Part shown: positions 1 to 5,425 of the stretch, in pieces
Position numbering within the stretch: position 1 is the first letter of the stretch
How the letters are laid out: every line of letters begins with the position of its first letter
Origin: Candidatus Cloacimonadota bacterium
GTDB lineage: Bacteria > Cloacimonadota > Cloacimonadia > Cloacimonadales > WRIO01
Direction: 5' to 3'
DNA: 6,915 bases
Assembly (NCBI GenBank): GCA_009782695.1
Contig: WRIO01000060.1
Location: 1-6,915 of the forward strand
The notes under the pieces: model-generated
Seen by the model: only the letters and a program-made list of their open reading frames with translations
Databases searched by the model: none
Told to the model about the DNA's origin: nothing
Made by a program: the position numbers and the translations under genes

Positions 1-1
1 G

Positions 2-76
2 CTAGCGGACGGGGTGGTTAAGGTAGATGTGAATGATATGTCTGCTCCGCAGAATGTGTATGATGTGAAATATTAA
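2..76 (+). CDS. C-terminal end of a probable LVIVP-repeat (beta-propeller) protein, partial
   Basis: The frame starting at base 2 stays open from the window edge and ends at TAA 74-76, giving 24 residues that finish in ...NVYDVKY. The stretch ADGVVKVDVNDMSAPQNV resembles the LVIVP repeat pattern (ADG-hydrophobic-VxDVSDPxxP) found in bacterial surface or exported beta-propeller proteins. The match is by eye over about 18 residues, so the family call is an inference; that a gene ends here is more likely than not because intergenic-type sequence begins immediately after the stop. No sorting signal or C-terminal anchor is visible after the last repeat. The rest of the gene lies outside the window. 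Confidence 0.5.
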   Translation, partial: LADGVVKVDVNDMSAPQNVYDVKY

Positions 77-82
77 ATATCC

Positions 83-205
83 GTCTGCAGGACACCAAGC
101 CATTTATAATTTATAATTTGATTAAGTCCGCAGGACACCAAACCATTCCTAATTCCTAACTCTTAATTCCTAATTTGATTAAGTCCGCAGCACACCACCC
201 TTTCC
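83..205. repeat. Decayed intergenic tandem repeat, 2.5 copies
   Basis: A conserved block GTCCGCAGGACACCAAACC occurs at 83, 126 and 183 (the first as GTCTGCAGGAC, the third degraded to GTCCGCAGCACACCACCC). The first two copies are followed by CATT, a variable AT-rich part, and AATTTGATTAA. The block begins with a short dyad, GTCC-GCA-GGAC. Copy-to-copy distances are 43 and 57 bp; the difference of 14 is exactly two 7-bp sub-repeats. It lies directly after the stop of the upstream gene and before the recA regulatory region. It has no coding potential I can see. It could be a dispersed intergenic element or a local duplication; a single window cannot tell. Confidence 0.8.
145..172. repeat. Heptamer array ATTCCTA x4
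   Basis: Four consecutive 7-mers, ATTCCTA, ATTCCTA, ACTCTTA, ATTCCTA, followed by ATTT, form the variable part of the second copy of the larger repeat. In the first copy the equivalent part (102-119) is two ATTTATA heptamers plus ATTT. Both the number and the sequence of heptamers therefore differ between neighbouring copies, as expected for a slippage-prone array. Confidence 0.8.
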
Positions 206-242
206 TGTAGGGATAAAGAGCAGTATCCTGCGCGTAAAGAAA

Positions 243-257
243 ATACTCATCGAGTAT
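243..257. promoter_or_regulatory. 15-bp dyad upstream of recA, candidate operator
   Basis: ATACTC-ATC-GAGTAT is a perfect inverted repeat with 6-bp arms and a 3-bp centre, ending 24 bp before the TTGACA element and about 110 bp before the recA start. A compact dyad at this place suggests a repressor site; LexA is the obvious candidate, because recA is the standard SOS gene and LexA boxes vary by phylum. It matches neither the E. coli (CTGT-N8-ACAG) nor the Bacillus (CGAAC-N4-GTTCG) consensus. A transcription terminator is the alternative, since GAAGG and six T follow, but the stem is weak and the T run is offset by five bases. Confidence 0.35.
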
Positions 258-263
258 GAAGGT

Positions 264-306
264 TTTTTAAACTATTTTAGCTTGACAAAAAAAGAGGGTT
301 TAAAAA
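264..306. promoter_or_regulatory. 9-bp inverted repeat bracketing the recA -35 element
   Basis: TTTTTAAAC (264-272) and GTTTAAAAA (298-306) are perfect reverse complements separated by 25 bp, and the TTGACA element lies between them. It could be a regulator site or could reflect AT-rich chance pairing; the arms contain only one G/C pair each, so confidence is low. Confidence 0.25.
282..287 (+). promoter_or_regulatory. Probable -35 element of the recA-recX promoter
   Basis: A perfect TTGACA is followed by seven A, 80 bp before the recA start. No good TATAAT lies 16-18 bp downstream; the bases at that spacing are AAAGGT or similar. The only TATAAT-like box is CATAAT (345-350), which is too close to the ribosome binding site to be plausible. 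The same TTGACA plus A-run, also without a clear -10, precedes the methyltransferase genes at 5375-5380 on the other strand. Confidence 0.45.
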
Positions 307-354
307 GGTTGCAAAGGTGAATGACGTAAAAAAACTACACAAGACATAATCTAC

Positions 355-361
355 AAGGAGG
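355..361 (+). promoter_or_regulatory. recA ribosome binding site
   Basis: AAGGAGG lies 5 nt before the TTG at 367. It is near-perfectly complementary to the 16S 3' end, and it decides in favour of this non-ATG start. Confidence 0.85.
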
Positions 362-366
362 CTATT

Positions 367-1419
367 TTGGCTGAAAAAGGAAAAGAAGCAGCGCTGGAAA
401 CGGCTATGAAACAATTAGAAAAAAAATATGGAACAGGTGCATTGATGCGGCTCGGCGACCGACCGCAAACGCAGACAGAAGCTATCCCAACAGGTGCTTT
501 TAATCTGGATATCGCACTCGGCATAGGCGGCATACCAAAAGGCAGGATCACAGAAATTTACGGCGCTGAAGCCTCCGGCAAGACCACACTTACGTTGCAC
601 ATAGCAGCAGAATGTCAGAAAATGGACGGAGTGGTCGCTTTTATAGACGCAGAGCATGCCCTGGACCCGATATATGCGAAAAAACTTGGCGTGGACACAA
701 ACAGTTTGCTTTTGTCCCAACCGGACGGAGGCGAGCAAGCACTGGAGATAGTGGAGACCCTTATCCGTAGTAATGCCTTAGATCTGATCATCATAGACTC
801 TGTGGCAGCCCTCGTGCCTCGCGCCGAGATAGAAGGTAGCATGGGGGACACGCATGTGGGCTTGCAGGCGAGACTGATGTCGCAGGCGTTGCGGAAGCTA
901 ACGGGTATAGTTAGTAAGTCAAACACAGCTGTGATTTTTATAAATCAGATACGCATGAAAATCGGCTCTATGCCGTATATGAACCCGGAGACAACCACCG
1001 GTGGTGTGGCGCTAAAGTTTTACTCATCTGTGCGACTCGAGGTTCGGCAAGGCGCATCTATCAAAGAGACAACCGATTCTATCCAAGTAATAGGGGCGAA
1101 CACCCGCGTAAAAGTGGTTAAAAACAAGTTTGCACCACCCTTTAAAACGGTGGAATTTCCTATCATTTATGGCAAGGGAATCTCTAAAATAGACATTTTA
1201 CTCGATTTAGCTGTTAAAAAAGACATTATAGAGAAATCAGGCTCGTGGTTCGCTTATGGTGGCAAGAAAATAGGTCAAGGAGCAGAGAAAGCCAAAGCCT
1301 TTATCTTGGAGAACAAAGATATTTATGACGGCGTGCTGGAAAAGGTGAAAGCACTGCTGGTTTCCACCGAATTTGACACCCAAGCAGATGAAGCTGACAC
1401 TGACGCCGGCCAAGAATAA
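367..1419 (+). CDS. recA: Recombinase RecA
   Basis: RecA forms ATP-dependent filaments on single-stranded DNA in the cytoplasm, catalyses homologous strand exchange and triggers LexA self-cleavage. All family landmarks are present in 350 residues: Walker A GAEASGKT (66-73), catalytic Glu96 in DAEHALDP, Walker B LIIID ending at Asp144, loop L1 near [12 protein letters not shown] (154-165), NQIR (193-196), loop L2 ending in NPETTTGG (206-213), the KVVKNK segment (249-254), the C-terminal domain from about 270, and an Asp/Glu-rich tail (336-350). Walker A reads GAEASGKT rather than the common GPESSGKT. L2 reads GSMPYMNPE against the usual GVMFGNPE, one residue longer and without the usual Phe. 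The start is TTG at 367, set by the AAGGAGG 5 nt upstream and the family-typical N-terminus. recX overlaps its 3' end. Confidence 0.98.
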   Translation: MAEKGKEAALETAMKQLEKKYGTGALMRLGDRPQTQTEAIPTGAFNLDIALGIGGIPKGRITEIYGAEASGKTTLTLHIAAECQKMDGVVAFIDAEHALDPIYAKKLGVDTNSLLLSQPDGGEQALEIVETLIRSNALDLIIIDSVAALVPRAEIEGSMGDTHVGLQARLMSQALRKLTGIVSKSNTAVIFINQIRMKIGSMPYMNPETTTGGVALKFYSSVRLEVRQGASIKETTDSIQVIGANTRVKVVKNKFAPPFKTVEFPIIYGKGISKIDILLDLAVKKDIIEKSGSWFAYGGKKIGQGAEKAKAFILENKDIYDGVLEKVKALLVSTEFDTQADEADTDAGQE

Positions 1420-2026
1420 AAAGAAATATTACAAAGTATACGCAGACGATGAGTATTTGGGGCAGATACCTCAAATGCTCATCCCTGACGAGTATTTTTT
1501 GCAAAGCGAGCTGACAGAGAAGGAGATAAAAAGTTTCTACGTCTGGAAAAAGGTTATCGGTGAATGGGTCAGCAAAAAAGCTATCGAGCTCCTGCTTGAT
1601 TACCTAGCAAAAATGGAGCACACAGTCTATGACTGCATGATGTTCCTGAAAAAATGCAGTATCCCACAACCTATCATCGAAGCTACTGTCTCCGAAGCTA
1701 TAAAGCACAAATGGGTATCCGATGAACGATATGCAGAGCTTTACACCCAAGATTCTATTTTAGCAGGGCGTAGCTCTCGCGAAATAAAGCATAAATTACA
1801 GCAAAAAAGGGTGAAACCAGAGATCATAAACAAAGTGATCGCCAACCTGATAAAACCAGAAACACAGCGGGAAATCATCACTGAATTGATAGATAAACTG
1901 ATAGAAAGATATGCTGACCAGCCCCCTCAAAAAAGATTTGAAAAGATAGCTACTGCCCTGTATCGAAAAGGATTTAACTATACTGACTATGAGGATATAT
2001 TAAAGGCTAAGAATGGAAAAGGGTAA
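1388..2026 (+). CDS. recX: Regulatory protein RecX
   Basis: RecX binds RecA filaments and blocks their extension or promotes disassembly, restraining recombination and the SOS response. The 212-residue protein starts with a beta-rich extension (about 12-30, [11 protein letters not shown] onward), as in the longer Gram-positive-type RecX proteins, followed by the three-helix repeats typical of the family. The most diagnostic part is [11 protein letters not shown] followed by [19 protein letters not shown]; the last repeat reads [20 protein letters not shown]. It is longer than the E. coli protein (166 residues). I chose the ATG at 1388, which gives a 32-bp overlap with recA in a different frame; a TTG at 1373 would add five residues. 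Neither has a clear Shine-Dalgarno, which with the overlap suggests translation coupled to recA. recA-recX adjacency is a very common arrangement. Confidence 0.9.
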   Translation: MKLTLTPAKNKKKYYKVYADDEYLGQIPQMLIPDEYFLQSELTEKEIKSFYVWKKVIGEWVSKKAIELLLDYLAKMEHTVYDCMMFLKKCSIPQPIIEATVSEAIKHKWVSDERYAELYTQDSILAGRSSREIKHKLQQKRVKPEIINKVIANLIKPETQREIITELIDKLIERYADQPPQKRFEKIATALYRKGFNYTDYEDILKAKNGKG

Positions 2027-2029
2027 CCG

Positions 2030-2066
2030 TTTACACCCTCAGCACAAAGCCATTTACCCGTAATTT
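2030..2066. repeat. Identical 3'-terminal segment of the duplicated genes (copy 1)
   Basis: Bases 2030-2066 are identical to 3633-3669. This is the stop codon and last 11-12 codons (ending VNGFVLRV) of each methyltransferase-nuclease gene. Similarity continues inward with scattered, mostly synonymous changes. Confidence 0.9.
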
Positions 2067-3629
2067 TACTATTTCGATGTTTTCCAGCCCGTCAGCATCG
2101 ACTACCTTGCAGGCTATATGATATTCGCCAGGGGCAAAGGCTCGCTCTATCTTACCGGTTGGCTCAAGCATCAGTTCTGCATTAAACCCACCCTCTTCAT
2201 TATAGCTAAAATCCCAGCTGTAAAACTCTATACCCGCGTCGCTTTTTGCACTTGCTGATATTTGGACGACCACATCACTATTTGTATCTCGTCCTTTTTC
2301 TGTAAAATCCAGCACCAACTTAGGTTTATTTGAGACTTCGATGATCTCATCTACACGCACGAGTTTGATGATGATGTTTTCTGTGTTTCGCAACCGTGCC
2401 ACCTCTTCCACAGCACCTTTTGAAAATGAAAAAGCTATGATATACCCAACAGGTTTCCCTTCTTTGATGTTTTTCTCGAATAATTGTTTATCTGCTCTGG
2501 AGGTAGCTGATTTGAAATTATCTATTACATTGCGTCCGATGTTTTTGCTCTGTTTGACTTGAATAGGAGTGTTGTCTTTTGTTTTACCATCTATCCCGCC
2601 GTCACTCCGTTGCTTTATATTTGCTTCTCCATCAAACTGGGTGATAATCCACCTCTCAAATTCAAAGGCATTCATGCCTGTCAGGTCATCTATATCATAT
2701 TTATGAAGCTTTAAAATATAGGAATTGACTATGCTGTTTCCATACGCACTGCGAACCTTTAAAAAACGCATTTCACTGACTTTAACCGCTTGAACAGACT
2801 GGTCTATCCCTATCCATTTACGATTTAGAGCATCAGCTACCACTATGGTCGTTCCGCCACCAACGAACGGGTCCAGCACCACATCGCCTTCATTTGAAGA
2901 GGCTTTTATTATCCTTTCTAGTAATGCTTCTGGTTTTTGAGTCGGGTAACCGATAGCTTCTGTAAACCCCTTTCGGATAGCTGTAATATCTATCCACCAG
3001 TCGCCGAGCGGTTGTCCTTTTGTTTTATCTAACCATACTTTGTTTAAATCTTCTGGTATGCCTTTTAATTTGGCAAAAGCTCCTGGGGACACTTCTTTTA
3101 GTTTCTGGTAAGTGATTTGTCCCTTTTCATCAAAATAGCTTCCATACCTGGTCATAGTGCTTTCTGACAAGGGTTTATATTGTAAATTAAAGACTCTTCT
3201 TTTAGAATTGCTTTTAGAGTAGAAAAATATCGTGTCCTTTTTTCTTTTAAAGTAGTTAGTTGCTTTTCCTCCGATATCTTCATAGCACCAGTCTATAGCA
3301 CTCAGAAAATTCTTCACACCGAAGATATCATCTAAAATTTGCACCCGAATATAAGCATCTGCATGCCAGTCACAGTGCAGGTATAGACTCCCGGTTGGCT
3401 TTAGCAATCTGTGCATCTGTCGCACCCTTTCTTTCAGCCAAAAAATATAATTCTCTATCCCCCCTGCCCACCTGTCTTCAAAGCTGCGAATCTCACCCTT
3501 GTCACCCCAAATCACTTCATAATTCCGATTTGAAAAAAATGGAGGGTCCAGGTAAATGAGGTCCACGCTTTCAAATGGCATAGACTTCATGACTTCTAAA
3601 TTATCACCTAAAATCAGCTTGTTGCACAT
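2031..3629 (-). CDS. Fused beta-class DNA methyltransferase / Mrr-like nuclease / PKD-like protein, copy B
   Basis: This 532-residue protein is predicted to methylate adenine-N6 or cytosine-N4 at a specific site with S-adenosylmethionine and also to cut DNA. Motif IV DPPF is at 28-31, YPTQKPE at 228-234, and the SAM-binding motif I DPFVGGG at 253-259. Motif IV before motif I marks the beta class (PF01555-like), so the target-recognition region is about 110-225. From about 318 an Mrr-type PD-(D/E)xK domain follows: FEFERWI, GGIDG (Asp347), IQVKQ (Gln357, Lys359), then GYIIAFSFSKGAVEEV. From about 452 to 528 comes a PKD/Ig-like fold with FYSWDF and PGEYHIACKVVDADGLEN. The ATG lies 4 bp after the stop of the paralogue upstream, so the two form an operon. 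It ends 4 bp from the convergent recX stop. It could be a Type IIG-like restriction enzyme or a methyltransferase with an auxiliary nuclease; specificity cannot be read from sequence. Confidence 0.9.
   Translation of the reverse strand: MCNKLILGDNLEVMKSMPFESVDLIYLDPPFFSNRNYEVIWGDKGEIRSFEDRWAGGIENYIFWLKERVRQMHRLLKPTGSLYLHCDWHADAYIRVQILDDIFGVKNFLSAIDWCYEDIGGKATNYFKRKKDTIFFYSKSNSKRRVFNLQYKPLSESTMTRYGSYFDEKGQITYQKLKEVSPGAFAKLKGIPEDLNKVWLDKTKGQPLGDWWIDITAIRKGFTEAIGYPTQKPEALLERIIKASSNEGDVVLDPFVGGGTTIVVADALNRKWIGIDQSVQAVKVSEMRFLKVRSAYGNSIVNSYILKLHKYDIDDLTGMNAFEFERWIITQFDGEANIKQRSDGGIDGKTKDNTPIQVKQSKNIGRNVIDNFKSATSRADKQLFEKNIKEGKPVGYIIAFSFSKGAVEEVARLRNTENIIIKLVRVDEIIEVSNKPKLVLDFTEKGRDTNSDVVVQISASAKSDAGIEFYSWDFSYNEEGGFNAELMLEPTGKIERAFAPGEYHIACKVVDADGLENIEIVKLRVNGFVLRV
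3496..3572. repeat. 77-bp segment identical between the paralogous genes (copy 1)
   Basis: This is base-for-base identical to 5201-5277, including all third codon positions, and covers the codons around motif IV (DPPF). Identity drops immediately on both sides (for example 3495 A against 5200 T). This points to recent gene conversion or a recent duplication point rather than protein-level constraint alone. Confidence 0.9.
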
Positions 3630-3632
3630 ATT

Positions 3633-3669
3633 TTTACACCCTCAGCACAAAGCCATTTACCCGTAATTT
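3633..3669. repeat. Identical 3'-terminal segment of the duplicated genes (copy 2)
   Basis: This matches 2030-2066 exactly. It holds the stop codon of the upstream paralogue and also the ribosome binding site of the downstream one. Confidence 0.9.
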
Positions 3670-5334
3670 GACGATTTCGACATTCTCCAGCCCGTCAGCA
3701 TCGACCACCTTGCAAGCGATATTATATTCGCCGGGGGCAAAGGCTCGCTCTACCTTACCAGTTGTATCGCGCATTATATCAGGTTTGAACAATGTGCCTT
3801 CGTCATAATTTAAGTCCCAGCTAAAAAACTCGACACCTGCCTTACTATCGCCTGTAGCAGTGATTTCTATGGTAACATCGCCATCAGTATTTTTCCCTTT
3901 TTCGCTGAAATCTATCGTCAGCTTGGGTCGATTTCCCACTTCTATTATCTCATCTACTCGCACGAGTTTGATGACTAATTTATCGCTGTTTTCAAGCCTT
4001 GCCACCTCTTCCACTGCACCTTTGCTAAAAGAAAAAGCAATGATAAACCCAACGGGCTTTTTGTCTTTTATATTCTGCTCAAATTGTTGTTTATCGTTCC
4101 GCTTCACAGCCGAAAGGAAATTATCTATCACATTGCGACCAATATTTTTGGACTGCTTAACCTGTATCGGTGTATTATCAGCTGTTTTACCATCAATCCC
4201 GCTGTCACCCCGCTGTTTTGCGTTTGCCACGCCACCGAATTGAGTTATTATCCACCTCTCAAATTCAAAGGGGTCTTTACTCTGCAAGTCTTCGATATCA
4301 TACTTATAGAGCTGCACTGTATATGAGTTCACAGCACTGTTGCCATAAGGAGCACGCACCTTATTAAATCTCATTTGGCTTACCTTGATAGCCTGCACTG
4401 ACTGGTCGATACCTATCCAGCGCCGATTTAATTCATCTGCTACCACGATAGTCGTTCCGCCACCAACGAATGGATCAAGGACAATATCACCTTCGTTGCT
4501 ACTTGCCTTTATGATACGCTCCAAAAGGGCTACTGGCTTTTGAGTCGGGTAGCCTATTCTTTCCTTTGAAGAAGGAGAAATCACACTAATATCATCCCAG
4601 ATAGTCTGGACTAGTTGTCCTTGAACATCGTCTAAATATATTTTCCTTTGGATTCGTTTATTCACATCATCTGGAATAAATATTTTACCCGAAGCGTCCC
4701 ATTCTTTCATCTTCTCCAAAGAAATAGCCCACCCTTTTGGTGGTGGTTTGTGACCCTTATATTCATACATTAAGTTAGCCCTCGGAGATGGTGAGGTCAA
4801 AGTAGCTAAGCGGTAAACTCGCCCATCCTCTTCTTGATGAGTAAAAAACTGCTCAATATATTTCTCTCTGCTTTCTGTAAAAAGTGTGTTAAAGGTATTT
4901 TTCTTTGATTTTGCATAAAAATATATAGTATCTATATTATAGCCGAACTGCTTTGATTTTACATTTGACTGACCGACACTGTTTTTCCGTTTCCAAATGA
5001 TCATGTTCTTAAAATTCTTATAGCCAAAGATCTCATCTAATATCATGACACGAATATAGGCATCTGCATGCCAGTCACAATGCAGATAAATGCTACCTGT
5101 TGACTTTAATATCCTGTGCATTTCTATCACACGAACCTTTAGCCATTTGATATAGTTTTCCACGCCACCAGCCCACCTATCTTCGAAGCTACGAACTTCT
5201 CCCTTGTCACCCCAAATCACTTCATAATTCCGATTTGAAAAAAATGGAGGGTCCAGGTAAATGAGGTCCACGCTTTCTGAGGGCATGGACTTCATGACTT
5301 CTAAATTATCACCTAAAACAAGCTTATTGCACAT
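3634..5334 (-). CDS. Fused beta-class DNA methyltransferase / Mrr-like nuclease / PKD-like protein, copy A
   Basis: This 566-residue paralogue of the downstream gene has the same three-part plan and the same predicted site-specific methylation and DNA cleavage. Numbered from this start, motif IV DPPF is at 28-31, YPTQKPV at 262-268, motif I DPFVGGG at 287-293, the nuclease residues are GID (Asp381) and IQVKQ (Gln391, Lys393), and the PKD-like part covers about 486-562 (FFSWDL, PGEYNIACKVVDADGLEN). The region between about 110 and 260 shares little with the paralogue and is 34 residues longer, so the two should recognise different DNA sites. The ATG at 5334 is chosen because it aligns with the paralogue's MCNKL start and has GGAGA 4 nt upstream; a TTG at 5361 would add nine unmatched residues. 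It is first in a two-gene operon with its own TTGACA element upstream. No separate restriction or specificity subunit gene is visible. Confidence 0.9.
   Translation of the reverse strand: MCNKLVLGDNLEVMKSMPSESVDLIYLDPPFFSNRNYEVIWGDKGEVRSFEDRWAGGVENYIKWLKVRVIEMHRILKSTGSIYLHCDWHADAYIRVMILDEIFGYKNFKNMIIWKRKNSVGQSNVKSKQFGYNIDTIYFYAKSKKNTFNTLFTESREKYIEQFFTHQEEDGRVYRLATLTSPSPRANLMYEYKGHKPPPKGWAISLEKMKEWDASGKIFIPDDVNKRIQRKIYLDDVQGQLVQTIWDDISVISPSSKERIGYPTQKPVALLERIIKASSNEGDIVLDPFVGGGTTIVVADELNRRWIGIDQSVQAIKVSQMRFNKVRAPYGNSAVNSYTVQLYKYDIEDLQSKDPFEFERWIITQFGGVANAKQRGDSGIDGKTADNTPIQVKQSKNIGRNVIDNFLSAVKRNDKQQFEQNIKDKKPVGFIIAFSFSKGAVEEVARLENSDKLVIKLVRVDEIIEVGNRPKLTIDFSEKGKNTDGDVTIEITATGDSKAGVEFFSWDLNYDEGTLFKPDIMRDTTGKVERAFAPGEYNIACKVVDADGLENVEIVKLRVNGFVLRV
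3639..3643 (-). promoter_or_regulatory. Ribosome binding site of copy B, inside the end of copy A
   Basis: GAGGG on the - strand lies 9 nt before the ATG at 3629. It is formed by the codons for the final Arg-Val of the upstream gene. Termination of the first gene and initiation of the second are thus within about 15 nt, which implies translational coupling. Confidence 0.6.
5201..5277. repeat. 77-bp segment identical between the paralogous genes (copy 2)
   Basis: Exact match to 3496-3572, within the N-terminal catalytic part of copy A. Confidence 0.9.
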
Positions 5335-5338
5335 AGTT

Positions 5339-5344
5339 TCTCCA
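5339..5344 (-). promoter_or_regulatory. Ribosome binding site of copy A
   Basis: TGGAGA on the - strand lies 4 nt before the ATG at 5334. It supports that ATG over the TTG at 5361, whose upstream sequence (GCCCCATT) has no Shine-Dalgarno. Confidence 0.75.
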
Positions 5345-5374
5345 GATGTGCACTTTTTCAAAATGGGGCTTTTT

Positions 5375-5380
5375 TGTCAA
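5375..5380 (-). promoter_or_regulatory. Probable -35 element of the methyltransferase operon
   Basis: TTGACA on the - strand, followed by an A run and GCCCC, lies 40 bp before the copy A ATG, in the 91-bp gap after the exported protein gene. No TATAAT-like box sits at the usual distance (the bases there are AAAAGT), as is also the case at recA. The gap suggests the operon can be transcribed independently of the gene upstream. Confidence 0.4.
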
Positions 5381-5425
5381 TATAAAGATGTGAATTGACT
5401 ATCTATCAAAGTGATATTGTTTTTT

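Noticed and set aside
83..205. CRISPR array, suggested by a repeated block with spacers of different sequence
   Set aside because: Only 2.5 copies, the third degraded, and the spacers are low-complexity heptamers sharing their flanks; no cas gene is present.
211..228. Hairpin GGATA-N8-TATCC as terminator of the upstream gene
   Set aside because: Five-bp stem, eight-base loop, no T run after it.
415..926. Minus-strand open frames inside recA (351-551, 415-738, 615-926)
   Set aside because: Shadows of a certain recA coding frame; no recognisable protein and no start signals.
1373..1387. TTG start for recX five codons upstream of the chosen ATG
   Set aside because: No ribosome binding site, a weaker start codon, and the added residues (MTPKQ) match nothing expected of the family.
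2018..2040. Bidirectional terminator between recX and the convergent gene
   Set aside because: The pairing GGG/CCC plus TAA/TTA arises largely from the two stop codons, with a bulge and no T run on either strand.
3860..4367. Plus-strand open frames inside methyltransferase copy A
   Set aside because: Antisense to a clearly conserved domain; the similar frame in copy B (2341-2562) exists only because the genes are paralogues.
2031..5334. Type III restriction-modification Mod subunits
   Set aside because: No Res helicase-nuclease gene is adjacent, and each protein already has its own nuclease domain.
5335..5361. TTG start extending methyltransferase copy A by nine residues
   Set aside because: The paralogue starts at the equivalent of the ATG at 5334, which has GGAGA at good spacing; the extension has no ribosome binding site.
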